Notes: generated from the sequence alone by a model not told the origin. A stretch of 40,838 nucleotides of DNA from an uncultured Clostridia bacterium (GCA_934454215.1 CAKSGG010000013.1:1-40838), one strand, 5' to 3'; shown: positions 1-8,597, numbered from the stretch's first letter. Numbers and translations: made by a program.

Positions 1-244
1 GAAGCCCTCCTATATGGTCCTCGTGACCGTGCGTAAGAAAAATTCCCTTTAACTTATGCCAATTCCGTTCAAGATAAGTCACGTCGTTTATTACCATATC
101 AACTCCCGGCATATCATCATCGGGGAACGCCATTCCGCAGTCCACCATTATAATCTCGTTACCGTACTCAAATGCCGTTAGGTTCTTTCCTATTTCGTCA
201 AGTCCGCCAAGCGGTATAATTTTCAGTTTTTTTTGTTTTGCCAA
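1..244 (-). CDS. rnj: Ribonuclease J, N-terminal part (cut by window edge)
   Basis: Endo/5'-exoribonuclease of the metallo-beta-lactamase/beta-CASP family, involved in mRNA decay and rRNA maturation in the cytoplasm. I translated it from the minus strand. It opens LAKQKKLKIIPLGGLDEIGK and reaches the metal-binding motif HGHEDHIGG at about residues 72-80, just before the window ends. The PLGGLDEIGKN opening and the VDCGMAFPDDDMPGVD stretch are characteristic of RNase J rather than other metallo-beta-lactamases. The start is a TTG at 244-242, six bases after AAGGAGAAAG (251-260). No ATG fits. A strong promoter lies just upstream (326-355), so the gene can be transcribed apart from prmC. Only about 81 residues are visible; the beta-CASP and C-terminal domains lie outside. 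Confidence 0.88.
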   Translation of the reverse strand, partial: MAKQKKLKIIPLGGLDEIGKNLTAFEYGNEIIMVDCGMAFPDDDMPGVDMVINDVTYLERNWHKLKGIFLTHGHEDHIGGL

Positions 245-325
245 ATATATCTTTCTCCTTTCTGCAGTTTTCAGTATTTTTTTGGATTTTATTTTCTGCT
301 TATCCGATCTCATACATCTATTACT

Positions 326-355
326 ATTATATCACATATTCGGCATTTTAGTCAA
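326..355 (-). promoter_or_regulatory. Sigma-A promoter of the RNase J gene
   Basis: On the minus strand, TTGACT (350-355) and TATAAT (326-331) are separated by 18 bases. It lies in the 177-base gap between prmC and the RNase J gene, about 80 bases upstream of the TTG start. I see no convincing prmC terminator in the gap, only AT-rich weak stems near 372-400. Confidence 0.75.
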
Positions 356-421
356 TAGTTTTAAATATATAAAATAAAAAGGCTTATTTATGCGTTTTTT
401 GTTGCATATATCACTCGCCTT

Positions 422-1243
422 TTATTTAATAATACCCGTTACAACTCTGTCATTTCCGCACAAATCTTTTACAATCCTCACATTTTTAAAGCCGCCGCTC
501 ATAAGCTCAAAAACAGCCTTACCCTGATTGTATCCTATTTCAAAAAACAGCGCCCCGCCCTTATTCAGAATTTCGGGAGCAAGCTCTATAATCCGTCTGT
601 AAAACACAAGCCCGTCCTCGCCGCCGTCAAGCGCTGTCATCGGCTCAAAATCCTTTACCTCAGTCTGCAATGACGGTATAACATTACTCTCTATGTAAGG
701 CGGATTTGATGCGATTATATCAAATTTTTCGTTTGGAATTTCATTTAAAATATCAATACACAGCGTTTGGGCTTTTACGCCGTTTTCCTCAGCATTGGCT
801 TTTGCAAGTTTTAAAATTTCTTCTTTAAAATCAGCCAAAGTAGCCGATATATTTTTATTGTAATATGCCGTACTTATTCCTATACAGCCCGTTCCCGTTC
901 CTATATCAATAAGTTTTGCCGCCGCTCCGTTTGTGTATTCAAGAATTTCTTCAACAAGCGTTTCCGTATTGTTTCTGGGAATAAGCGTCGAACGTGAGGT
1001 TTTAAATCTGAGCGACATAAACTCGGCTTCTCCCAAAATATATTGCAGAGGCTCACCGTTTTTTCGGCGGTTTACCATTTCAGCCGTTTTCTTTATTTCA
1101 TCAATGCCTACCTCTTTTCGGGAATTTATAATAAGCTCGTTTCTGTTTATTCCCAAAACATTCATTACTATTTCACGAGCCTCAAATTCCGCATTATCCG
1201 AAAGCTCCGCTCTTGTCTTTGAAATCAGCTCCGATATTACCAT
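422..1243 (-). CDS. prmC: Peptide chain release factor N5-glutamine methyltransferase PrmC/HemK
   Basis: SAM-dependent methylase that modifies the GGQ glutamine of release factors RF1 and RF2. The 273 residues have the family's two parts: a helical N-terminal substrate domain (about 1-90) and a Rossmann methyltransferase domain. The SAM loop is DIGTGTGCIG at 113-122 and the catalytic NPPY motif is at 180-183. The usual IPRPETE segment reads IPRNNTET (88-95), a mild departure. The ATG (1243-1241) overlaps the stop of the upstream DUF1385 gene (1237-1239) by seven bases, so the two are probably translationally coupled. The usual neighbour prfA is absent; RNase J follows instead. Confidence 0.93.
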   Translation of the reverse strand: MVISELISKTRAELSDNAEFEAREIVMNVLGINRNELIINSRKEVGIDEIKKTAEMVNRRKNGEPLQYILGEAEFMSLRFKTSRSTLIPRNNTETLVEEILEYTNGAAAKLIDIGTGTGCIGISTAYYNKNISATLADFKEEILKLAKANAEENGVKAQTLCIDILNEIPNEKFDIIASNPPYIESNVIPSLQTEVKDFEPMTALDGGEDGLVFYRRIIELAPEILNKGGALFFEIGYNQGKAVFELMSGGFKNVRIVKDLCGNDRVVTGIIK

Positions 1244-2193
1244 CTGTCATCGTCCTTGTTTTCGGGAATACACGGAAGCATTGACGCAATCGCAACCTCA
1301 ATCTGACTGTCGTCAGGCTCTCTTGTGGTAAGCCTTTGCAGCCAAAGTCCGGGCTTTGATAAAGTGCATACAAGCTTATTTTTACTTCTTCCCGCCCATT
1401 TTATAACCTCATACGAAAGTCCCGCAACCACCGGCAGCAGCGCAAGACGCATTATAACTCTCATAAATATTCCCGTTTTTGGCAAAAACAAAAACAGAAT
1501 AATACTGATTATCATAACAAACAGCAAAAAGCTTGTTCCGCATCTTGGATGAAAACGCGTATATTTTCTGACATTCTCAACCGTCAGTTCTTCTCCCGCC
1601 TCATAGCAGGCTATTGTTTTATGTTCCGCCCCGTGATACTCAAAAACTCTCTTTATGTCCTTCATCTGCGATACAAGCGCCATATATCCCAAAAATATCG
1701 CCATTCTTATTATTCCCTCAAAAACGCTTGTAAACATTTTTGTATCGGTAATTGACTTCATAAACGGAATCATTTCAACCAGTCTTGTTAAAAATGTCGG
1801 CAGTACCATGAACAAGCCGATTGACAATACAAGCGAAATTGCGATTGACATATATATAACTATATCCTTTATTTTATCTCCGAATTTTCTTTCAAGCCAT
1901 TGGTCAAATTTGCTTTCTTCTTCCTCATCGCCCTCAATATCAATAAATTCGGCACTGTACATAAGCGCTTTCATTCCTATTACAAGCGAATCTATAAAAT
2001 TCACACACCCCCGTATTATCGGCAGACGGCAGATTTTTGAATGAGTTTTAACTCCCGTATCCTCAATTTTGCGTTCTATTTCGCCGTCGGGCTTTCTCAC
2101 CGCAACCGTAGTTTTATACGGTCCTCTCATCATAACTCCCTCCATAACGGCTTGTCCTCCGATAGAGGTTATATGCTGTTCTTTATTTTCCAT
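1237..2193 (-). CDS. DUF1385 membrane protein (YqhQ-like)
   Basis: Member of the DUF1385/YqhQ family of Bacillota membrane proteins, whose biochemical role is not settled. The hallmark opening GGQAVMEGVMMRGP is at residues 12-25. The central and C-terminal parts carry three or four hydrophobic segments (about 112-135, 160-175, 220-238, 243-258), and the conserved AEHKTIACYE motif lies between them. Length 318 aa is normal for the family. It sits next to prmC, the common arrangement in Clostridia. GGAG precedes the ATG at about 11 bases. The function is unknown; the family assignment is firm. Confidence 0.85.
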   Translation of the reverse strand: MENKEQHITSIGGQAVMEGVMMRGPYKTTVAVRKPDGEIERKIEDTGVKTHSKICRLPIIRGCVNFIDSLVIGMKALMYSAEFIDIEGDEEEESKFDQWLERKFGDKIKDIVIYMSIAISLVLSIGLFMVLPTFLTRLVEMIPFMKSITDTKMFTSVFEGIIRMAIFLGYMALVSQMKDIKRVFEYHGAEHKTIACYEAGEELTVENVRKYTRFHPRCGTSFLLFVMIISIILFLFLPKTGIFMRVIMRLALLPVVAGLSYEVIKWAGRSKNKLVCTLSKPGLWLQRLTTREPDDSQIEVAIASMLPCIPENKDDDRW

Positions 2194-2219
2194 TTATATA
2201 TTCTCTCCTTTGTTTTATT

Positions 2220-2810
2220 TCAGCAGCAGAAACCACAATTGCACGGGCAAAAACACGGCAGACACAAAAACGGGCATGACGTACACATATCGCACGGATT
2301 GTTCTCCATATTTCTGCTGCTTGTATATGTCGTATAAGCTGTATTTCTTCTTAATATATTTTCAAGCGCTTCTCTGTACTCAATATTATTGGGGTCAAGC
2401 TCAGACGCACGTCTCAGATTTTCAACGCCTCTGTCATACCACCCTTTACGTATATAAACAACGCCCATCAGATAATACCATTCCGCATTTTTCGGCAGTC
2501 TGTTAAGCATATTTTCAGCGTCAATATTTCTGTTCATCGTAAGAAGAATACGCACGCTCGCAAAGCTGTCCGTGCTATAGTTTCCGTACGGATTATAATT
2601 CTGCCCCTGTGATGTATTTGTATCTGTATTTTTACCGTTTATCATATCGTATGCACGGTTGATTTCTTTTGTTTTTTCGCTTGCCATATCCGCAAGCGGA
2701 CTGTTTACATATCTGTCGGGATGATACTTTTTTATAAGCTCTCTGTACGCTTTTTTTATTGTTTCCTCATCCGCATCTCTCGGCACTCCGAGAACTTCAT
2801 ATGGGTCCAT
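2220..2810 (-). CDS. J-domain protein with TPR-like middle and cysteine-rich tail
   Basis: A DnaJ-type co-chaperone domain fills residues 1-60, with the Hsp70-contacting HPD at 30-32 and the usual YEVLGVPRDAD opening. Residues 85-150 (AENMLNRLPKNAEWYYLMGV and the following RASELDPNN) look like TPR helices. There is no Gly/Phe region or DnaJ zinc-finger. Instead the last 24 residues carry ten cysteines in C-x2-C, C-x-C and CC spacings, probably a metal-binding or lipid-modifiable tail. It overlaps the upstream DUF5685 gene by 14 bases; DUF5685 plus J-domain pairs are common in Clostridia, so the two probably act together. The client is unknown. Confidence 0.85.
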   Translation of the reverse strand: MDPYEVLGVPRDADEETIKKAYRELIKKYHPDRYVNSPLADMASEKTKEINRAYDMINGKNTDTNTSQGQNYNPYGNYSTDSFASVRILLTMNRNIDAENMLNRLPKNAEWYYLMGVVYIRKGWYDRGVENLRRASELDPNNIEYREALENILRRNTAYTTYTSSRNMENNPCDMCTSCPFLCLPCFCPCNCGFCC

Positions 2811-3672
2811 TATTTTCTCCTATATATTTTTTTAAGATTTGAGCCTGTTTTATCCGCAAGCTGTCATATATAATTCTGCCAACCGTCTCATTATTTTTGT
2901 ATAATTCAAGCAAATCAAATCCCGAAGCAGCGTTTTCAAGCGTCAGCGTCAATGTTGTTTCCAGCTCCTTCGCCTTTTGACAGCAATATAATTCTATATT
3001 ATCACCGTCAAAATCTTTTAAAAACGGATTGTACGAGCCTGTTCCGAAATCACTCTTAATATCGTCCAATGCGTCAAGCACGAATATCCATCTTCCTATA
3101 TTATACCCAATCCATTCCAATGCACGCCGTGTATTTTCGTCCTTTATAAAATCGGGCACAAACAGTTTTTCAAGGATTTTTGCAAAGCAGTCGGCGCATT
3201 TATCAATATCGCCGCTTTTTTTATTTTCCAGAGCACTCAATTCATTCAGACGCTCTTTTATATATAAATACTCCTCACCGTATTTTTTCTTTGCCCTATA
3301 CACTCCCGTTTTGAACAGTGCCATACACAACAATGCTTTCAGACTTTTTTCATCATGCCAATCATCAGCAAATTTCAAATATGACAGCATTACGCCCATA
3401 TATGCGCTGTAATCAACGGCAGCGTCGCCTTTCACGCAAGCTTTTTTTGAAAACGGATGAATAATACATCTTTCCGAGTGTTCCTCATACTTGTCGTCAG
3501 ACACCGATGACAGAACCAATGCAAGGAATGTAACATCATAATTCAGTCCCAGTCTTGATACCTGCGAGCAGCATCTGCCCATCGCCTTGCACAAGCCGCA
3601 GTAATATGCGTTAAATACCGCAAAATTTTTTTCACCTATCTGACCCTTGCACGGTTTAATATAGCCGAACAT
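2797..3672 (-). CDS. DUF5685 family protein
   Basis: Recognised from the N-terminal signature MFGYIKPCKGQIG followed by YYCGLCKAMG and further cysteines (C7, C27, C30 and the CC at about 35-36). This is the conserved cysteine set of DUF5685, a family that typically precedes a J-domain gene in Clostridia. The remainder (291 aa in all) is mostly helical and lacks transmembrane segments. The cysteine spacing suggests metal or Fe-S binding, but that is inference. It is the first gene of the DUF5685 - J-domain - DUF1385 - prmC run and has a likely promoter at 3712-3740. No enzymatic motif was found. Confidence 0.75.
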   Translation of the reverse strand: MFGYIKPCKGQIGEKNFAVFNAYYCGLCKAMGRCCSQVSRLGLNYDVTFLALVLSSVSDDKYEEHSERCIIHPFSKKACVKGDAAVDYSAYMGVMLSYLKFADDWHDEKSLKALLCMALFKTGVYRAKKKYGEEYLYIKERLNELSALENKKSGDIDKCADCFAKILEKLFVPDFIKDENTRRALEWIGYNIGRWIFVLDALDDIKSDFGTGSYNPFLKDFDGDNIELYCCQKAKELETTLTLTLENAASGFDLLELYKNNETVGRIIYDSLRIKQAQILKKYIGENNGPI

Positions 3673-3711
3673 TATAATACTCCATCTTTAAATATAAAAT
3701 ACATTTCTTTA

Positions 3712-3740
3712 AGTATATATCCAAATCAAAAAAAATTCAA
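3712..3740 (-). promoter_or_regulatory. Likely promoter of the DUF5685 - prmC run
   Basis: Minus-strand TTGAAT (3735-3740) and TATACT (3712-3717) with a 17-base spacer, about 40 bases before the DUF5685 start codon. The spacer is very T-rich. The same 160-base gap must also hold the divergent spoVAC promoter, for which I could not identify a clear forespore-type pair. Confidence 0.5.
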
Positions 3741-3834
3741 TACGTTTCAATAATTTTATATAAAAATTTATTTTTTGTTCATAATTGGATATAATAGCTT
3801 TATAAATTTAATTTTAAAGAAAGGTGAATTATTC

Positions 3835-4278
3835 ATGGATTCAAAAATGACAAAACAGGAATACAATGAATTGGTAAAGCAGAAAACGCCTAATTCAACA
3901 TTACTGAAGGATTGCATAATGGCATTCTTATTCGGCGGTGCAATATGCGTTGTCGGAGAAGCGCTGCTTAAAATGTATCAGTCGGCAGGACTTGAGCAAG
4001 AGGACGCAGCCACAATGGTTTCCGTCACCCTTATCTTTTTGGGTACATTTTTAACAGGACTGAACATATACCCGAAAATGGCGAAATATGCGGGAGCCGG
4101 AACCATAGTACCTATAACGGGATTTGCAAATGCGGTAGCCGCACCTGCTCTTGAAGCGAAAACCGAAGGATATGTTCTCGGAGTCGGCGCAAAAATTTTT
4201 ACGATTGCAGGACCTGTAATATTATTCGGTACGCTTGCATCGGTTATTGCGGGAATCATATACTTTATAATCTTGTAA
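3835..4278 (+). CDS. spoVAC: Stage V sporulation protein AC
   Basis: Membrane subunit of the SpoVA channel that moves dipicolinic acid into the developing spore. The protein (147 aa) has the SpoVAC layout: a short hydrophilic head, LKDCIMAFLFGGAICVVGEA as the first membrane segment, and the signature AGAGTIVPITGFANAV. The tail EGYVLGVGAKIFTIAGPVI separates it from the shorter SpoVAE. I place the start at 3835 (MDSKMTKQ), preceded by AAGAAAGGTGA; an upstream in-frame ATG at 3775 adds 20 residues but has no ribosome site. No spoVAD or spoVAE lies beside it, so the rest of the channel must be encoded elsewhere. It is cotranscribed with nothing in this window. Confidence 0.88.
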   Translation: MDSKMTKQEYNELVKQKTPNSTLLKDCIMAFLFGGAICVVGEALLKMYQSAGLEQEDAATMVSVTLIFLGTFLTGLNIYPKMAKYAGAGTIVPITGFANAVAAPALEAKTEGYVLGVGAKIFTIAGPVILFGTLASVIAGIIYFIIL

Positions 4279-4282
4279 GCCA

Positions 4283-4309
4283 AAAGGACAGGAATTACTC
4301 CTGTCCTTT
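4283..4309. terminator. Shared hairpin terminator, spoVAC / GH127
   Basis: Perfect 11-bp inverted repeat AAAGGACAGGA (4283-4293) and TCCTGTCCTTT (4299-4309) with a 5-base loop, between two convergent genes. The GH127 stop codon sits at the loop. T-tracts on either side are short, so termination may be partial. Confidence 0.65.
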
Positions 4310-6130
4310 ATACGGAAATTCTGTCATTCTTAAATCGGAGCAGCCGTAAGGAATAAGCCGAACATTTTGAATTTCACTTATCGGCGCTGTCGATTTTGGC
4401 TTTTCATCACAATAGCCGTTATTGAAATCCCATTCAATTTCAAACATTTTTGCCGTCATCTCAATTGGCGGCTCATCATTGCCGAAGCCCGATTTAAAGT
4501 CATTTTCTTTTAAAGTAAATTCGTCGTCTGCAAGCGCATAATTCCACTTTGACATTGGGTAAATATAATAATCGCAGTACGGGAATTTACGTTCAACTCC
4601 GTCTCTGCAATATTCAACCTGCTCCCACTTTCCTTTTACCTCAACAACGTAAAGCAGCGGTCCTCGCCATACGCAAACCATATCGTCCGGGCGCGGAACA
4701 ATTTCGGTTTCAAATTCAAGCTCCACATTAATCGTTTCCGAATCGTTCCAAACTTTATGTATTTCCGCAAACCTGCCGACCTCTGTGAGTTCTCCGTTGA
4801 TTCTTGCTTTCCTTGCAAAAGACGGTATTCTGATTGACATTGTAAATTCAACCGGACGGTCTGTTTTGATTGTATAAGTCAATGTATTTCTGAACGGATA
4901 ACCCGTTATGAGTTCACACTCGGCAACAACTCCGTTAATTTCGGTTTTTAATTTTGACGGAACAAGAGCGCATGACGCTATGCCTTTATCGCATTTCATA
5001 AATGATGTGAGTGCAAATTTAGGAAATCCCTGACCAAAATTTGCAGTACAGCAACCGAAATTAGGTTCAAGACCAAAAGTATGCGCTGTGTTATCATTTG
5101 AATGAAACGGTTGCTTTGACATTGGGAATGCTGCGACCTGATTTGACATCTGGTCATACTGATGCGACCACATATCCTTGCTGATTGATGCCGGAAGTGA
5201 ATTGAATGCCAATTTTTCAAGTCTGTCAAGCCATTTTACATTTCCCGTAACAGCAAAGAGCCATTCATATGAATACATCGTTTCAACGACACCACACAAC
5301 TCCGTTCCGTGTACGGGTGATGTTCCCCAAAGGTTTTCGTCACCGGTAAAATGTTCTGCCGCAGTACCGTGATTTTTGAATAGATATTCAAGTGCGTATT
5401 CTGCGAATTTCTCCGAATCGCCGTCAGTTATCAGTGACATCAAGGCTTCGGATTTAAGCATCATACCTACATTTACGACATGAGAAAACAAGTCTCATGT
5501 TTTATCCTTTGAGCAAATATCAATATATCCCGACTCAAATATTTCATGCCAGTCAAAGCCTTGATATTTAAGCTTTTGAGCAAATTCAAGCAGCCAATTT
5601 TCCTGCGTTCTTTCATAAAGCCAAAATATAGCAATAATGCCTTCAAACCATCTTGCGGCACCCCAAGTCCTCAGCGTATTAACATTCAAATGCTTATCAA
5701 AATTTTTAAGGCAGCGTTCGATTACTTTTGGGATTCTTTCATCTCCGGAACAATCTGCGTAAACAGTCAGCGTTTTCAAAATAAGCAGAACCGCCCATGT
5801 GTCGTAGCTTGCACGCTCATTTTTGCTGCACGGGCAAATCCAGCCATCATCACTTTGAAACTCTATAATCGCATCTATATATTTTTTTGCACGTCCTATC
5901 ATATCCTCATCTTCCAAAAGATACGCAAGCGGCACAAATCCGTCAAGCCAATAAGGTACTCTCTCCCAGCCTTCGCAACCCCCGCCTATCCATGCACTGT
6001 CCCTTATATCGGGCCATACCTTGTCAAGATTTCCGCAAAGTCCGTTTGCCTGAATTTTTAGCTGCTCCAAAAGCCATCCGCTCGGCTTTATATCATTTGT
6101 TGTATAAAAACTATATTGCAATTTTTTCAT
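4295..6130 (-). pseudogene. GH127 (DUF1680) beta-L-arabinofuranosidase-type glycosidase, interrupted by in-frame TGA
   Basis: Two open segments, 6130-5495 (211 aa) and 5491-4295, lie in the same frame. A TGA at 5497-5495 separates them; removing it gives about 611 residues, the normal length of GH127. The N-terminal part shows the family pattern WPDIRDSAWIGGGCEGWERV, YWLDGFVPLAYLL and WGAARWFEGI. The C-terminal part resumes with FSHVVNVGMMLKSEAL, then the FGCCTANFGQG cysteine motif near the active site and a beta-rich tail. There is no signal peptide, so the substrate would be imported arabinosides. The sequence across the stop reads SKDKT-stop-DLFSHVV. The position is plausible for Trp, so a single TGG-to-TGA change would explain it; a sequencing error or readthrough cannot be excluded. 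GGAGG precedes the ATG by nine bases. Confidence 0.8.
5478..5500. repeat. Inverted repeat around the in-frame TGA of GH127
   Basis: ACATGAGA (5478-5485) and TCTCATGT (5493-5500) form a perfect 8-bp stem with a 7-base loop. On the coding (minus) strand the interrupting TGA lies within the 5' arm. It is not followed by a T-tract, so it is not a terminator. Confidence 0.7.
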
Positions 6131-6149
6131 GTTGTTTTACCTCCAAATA

Positions 6150-6192
6150 TTGAATTTTCTTTAATTATATGCTATAATTATAAAAAAAGCAA
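6150..6192. promoter_or_regulatory. Overlapping divergent promoters, GH127 / AraC regulator
   Basis: Plus strand: TTGAAT (6150-6155), 17-base spacer, TATAAT (6173-6178), serving the AraC gene. Minus strand: TTGCTT (6187-6192), 17-base spacer, TATAAT (6164-6169), serving GH127. The two promoters interlock, so one regulator bound here could control both directions. Confidence 0.65.
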
Positions 6193-6248
6193 TTGCAATT
6201 TCAGATATGAACATTGCATAAATTTAACTAAAAATGAGGTGTCTAATA

Positions 6249-7003
6249 ATGTATTTATCGGATTCGGATTTTCAATCTTTCAAAGAGTGTTCAATGAGAA
6301 GTTTCGCATACGGCGAAAAACATGTAACAAGAATATTCGGAAAAAGCGTTTTGATTTTGATGCTTGACGGAGTTCTACGTTTTACCGAAGCCGGAAAAGA
6401 TATAGAACTCCGCAGCGGAGAATATTATATCCAGAAGCAGGGACTCAAACAAGAGGGCTTGCATATATCCGATATGCCAAAATATTTTTATATACATTTT
6501 GACGGCATATTCTCCGAAACAGGCGGTATCCCCATAAGGGGAAGATTTTCACATTCCGATATCTCAAACAATATACAGCGCCTTGAAAAAATGTATTTTT
6601 CATCGAACATCAATAGATTTGCATTGAACGGTCAGCTCTATAATATCCTGGGCAGTCTAAACCCTCCCGAAAACAGAAGTGATATTGCCGATGAAATTGA
6701 AAATTATATTTTGGCACACTTTAAGGAATGTTCGTTTTCGTTGAATGACATTAAAAACAAATTTAATTTCAGCGAGGAATACATTATAAAAATTTTCAGC
6801 AAAAAGCTTTCAAAGACCCCGTATAAATATATTACCTCACTTAGGATTGCGTATGCAAAGCAGCTCATAAACTCAACCGCCAGAAGCTTACCGATATAGC
6901 CTTTGAGTGCGGCTATAATGATTATTCCGTGTTTTATAAAAGCTTTCTGCGCGAAACAGGAACAAGTCCGCGAAAATGGCGTATACAAAAAATCGGAATA
7001 TAA
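6249..7003 (+). pseudogene. AraC-family transcriptional regulator, frameshifted in the HTH domain
   Basis: The N-terminal half is an AraC-type cupin sensor (FAYGEKHVTRIFGKSV to IYIHFDG), and an AraC/XylS helix-turn-helix domain starts at about residue 145. The reading frame runs to a TAG at 6897-6899. The second HTH motif continues in another frame from 6884: KLTDIAFECGYNDYSVFYKS then FLRETGTSPRKWR, ending at TAA 7001-7003. Restoring one base near 6882-6886 (AGAAG to AGAAAG) joins the parts into a normal 251-residue protein. The start at 6249 is preceded by GAGGTG; an upstream ATG at 6234 lies before that ribosome site. It is divergent from GH127, so it was probably its activator. The truncated product lacks the second DNA-recognition helix. 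Confidence 0.8.
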
Positions 7004-7031
7004 AAAAAGAAGCCCTGCGGCTTCTTTTTTT
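7002..7031. terminator. Bidirectional rho-independent terminator, AraC / ilvC
   Basis: Perfect 13-bp stem: seven A then GAAGCC (7002-7014), loop CTGC, GGCTTC then seven T (7019-7031). The A and T tracts let it work for both converging transcripts. Confidence 0.9.
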
Positions 7032-7034
7032 ATA

Positions 7035-8063
7035 TCAATCAGCGTATTTGTCTTCCTTGCTCCATGCGTAAAGCTTTCTGATGTCTGCGCCAACCTTTTC
7101 AAGCTGATGCTCCGCTTTCAGATTTCTTGTTGCAATGAAGTGTGCTCTGCCGTTATTGTTCTCGGCAATCCACTTTGTAGCAAATGTTCCGTCCTGAATT
7201 TCCTCCAGGATTTTCTTCATTTCTTTCTTTGTATCCTCTGTTACAAGTCTCTTACCTGTCTCATAATCACCAAATTCAGCGGTGTCCGAAATTGAATATC
7301 TCATCTTGCTGAAACCGCCGGCATAGATTAAGTCAACGATAAGCTTCATTTCATGAATACACTCGAAATATGCGTTTCTCGGGTCATAGCCTGCCTCAAC
7401 AAGTGTTTCAAAGCCTGCCTGCATCAAAGCTGTAACACCGCCGCAAAGAACAGCCTGCTCACCGAACAAGTCTGTTTCTGTTTCGCACTGGAATGTTGTT
7501 TCAAGAATTGCGGCTCTTGCACCGCCGATACCTGCACCGTAAGCCAAAGCCAAATCCTGAGCCTTGCCTGTTGCGTCCTGCTCAACAGCCACAAGACACG
7601 GAACACCCTTGCCCTCTGTGTACTCCGAACGTACCGTATGACCCGGTCCCTTCGGCGCAATCATTGTTACGTCAACGCCTGCCGGAGGAACGATTTGTTT
7701 GAAATGAATATTAAATCCGTGAGCGAACATAAGCATATTACCCTCTTCAAGATTCGGCTCAATGTCCTTCTTGTAGATTGCAGCCTGTTTCTCATCAGGT
7801 GTAAGAATCATAATTATATCAGCAAGCTTAGCTGCCTCTGCCGTATCATATACGGGGATTCCGTAAGCCTCTGCATGAGCACGTCTTGCACTGCCCGGTC
7901 TTAAACCGACAATTACATCAACGCCGCTGTCTTTCAGGTTCATTGCGTGAGCATGACCCTGTGAACCGAAACCTATGATTGCAACTTTTTTGCCTTGCAG
8001 CAACTTTAAGTCGCAGTCGCCTTCATAAAATACTCTTGCTTCATGATTCAATGATTTTGCCAT
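7035..8063 (-). CDS. ilvC: Ketol-acid reductoisomerase (class I, short form)
   Basis: Second common step of valine and isoleucine synthesis: Mg2+-dependent isomerisation and NADPH reduction of acetolactate or acetohydroxybutyrate. The 342 residues have a Rossmann domain with GFGSQGHAHA at 31-40, a short cofactor loop LRPGSARR (54-61) with Arg and Ser, consistent with NADPH use, and the catalytic H115. The C-terminal knotted domain carries the metal ligands D198 and E202 (TDLFGEQ) and E234 and E238 (ECIHEMK). It is the last gene of ilvB-ilvN-ilvC, starting 24 bases after the ilvN stop, and ends in TGA next to a strong terminator. Confidence 0.97.
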   Translation of the reverse strand: MAKSLNHEARVFYEGDCDLKLLQGKKVAIIGFGSQGHAHAMNLKDSGVDVIVGLRPGSARRAHAEAYGIPVYDTAEAAKLADIIMILTPDEKQAAIYKKDIEPNLEEGNMLMFAHGFNIHFKQIVPPAGVDVTMIAPKGPGHTVRSEYTEGKGVPCLVAVEQDATGKAQDLALAYGAGIGGARAAILETTFQCETETDLFGEQAVLCGGVTALMQAGFETLVEAGYDPRNAYFECIHEMKLIVDLIYAGGFSKMRYSISDTAEFGDYETGKRLVTEDTKKEMKKILEEIQDGTFATKWIAENNNGRAHFIATRNLKAEHQLEKVGADIRKLYAWSKEDKYAD

Positions 8064-8087
8064 TTTTATTACCTCTTTCTTTATAAT

Positions 8088-8597
8088 TTATTGATTGCTT
8101 TTATCAAGCTTCAGCACGCCAGAACCTCTTTCAAGAGCGGTCATACCCGTTCTTGCGATTTCCTCAATGCCGTAGTTGCTTGTCATATCAAGAAAAGCAT
8201 TCAGCTTTTCATCGCTTCCCGTCAGCTCGATTGTTACGGTTGACGGTGAAATATCTATTATCTTTGCGCGGAATATATTGGCAACCTCAATAACCTCACT
8301 TCTTGTTTTCGGTGTTACCCTTACCTTGCAAAGAATAAGACCTCTTTTTACCATTTCGCCTGCCGACAAGGTTTTTATTTTTATAACCTCCATCAGCTTC
8401 GAAACCTGCTTTGAAACCTGTTCAACCATGAGCGAATCCCCTATCACCTCTATGGTAATTCTGGAAATACTTTCATCTACCGTTGTTCCCACGGAAAGAG
8501 AGTAAATATTAAATCCTCTGCGGCTGAACAGTCCCACAACCCTTGACAGTACGCTCGGATTGTTTTCAACCAAAACCGATAATGTATATTTTTCCAT
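8088..8597 (-). CDS. ilvN: Acetolactate synthase small (regulatory) subunit
   Basis: Regulatory subunit that binds the IlvB catalytic subunit and confers valine feedback control. An N-terminal ACT domain (YTLSVLVENNPSVLSRVVGL) with the conserved N-x-x-G-x-x-R-x-x-L-type loop is followed by the second ACT-like domain typical of the ALS small-subunit C-terminus (about 80-160). I start at ATG 8597 (MEKYTLSV) because GGAG lies six bases before it; the in-frame ATG at 8609 adds four residues but lacks a ribosome site. Length 169 aa is normal. It lies between ilvB and ilvC. Confidence 0.95.
   Translation of the reverse strand: MEKYTLSVLVENNPSVLSRVVGLFSRRGFNIYSLSVGTTVDESISRITIEVIGDSLMVEQVSKQVSKLMEVIKIKTLSAGEMVKRGLILCKVRVTPKTRSEVIEVANIFRAKIIDISPSTVTIELTGSDEKLNAFLDMTSNYGIEEIARTGMTALERGSGVLKLDKSNQ

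Noticed and set aside
372..400. Hairpin between prmC and the RNase J gene
   Set aside because: Stems are short and A-T only, followed by no T-tract; too weak to call a terminator.
3775..3834. Longer spoVAC start at 3775
   Set aside because: No ribosome site and the added 20 residues do not resemble the SpoVAC N-terminus; 3835 has AAGAAAGGTGA upstream.
5478..5500. SECIS element for selenocysteine
   Set aside because: The stem contains the TGA instead of lying downstream of it, and GH127 is not a known selenoprotein family. Kept only as an alternative to test.
4295..6130. Genome-wide reassignment of TGA to Trp or another residue
   Set aside because: Other genes end in TGA at the normal family C-terminus (SDR VDGGMRL, ilvC, ldh), so TGA is a stop in this organism.
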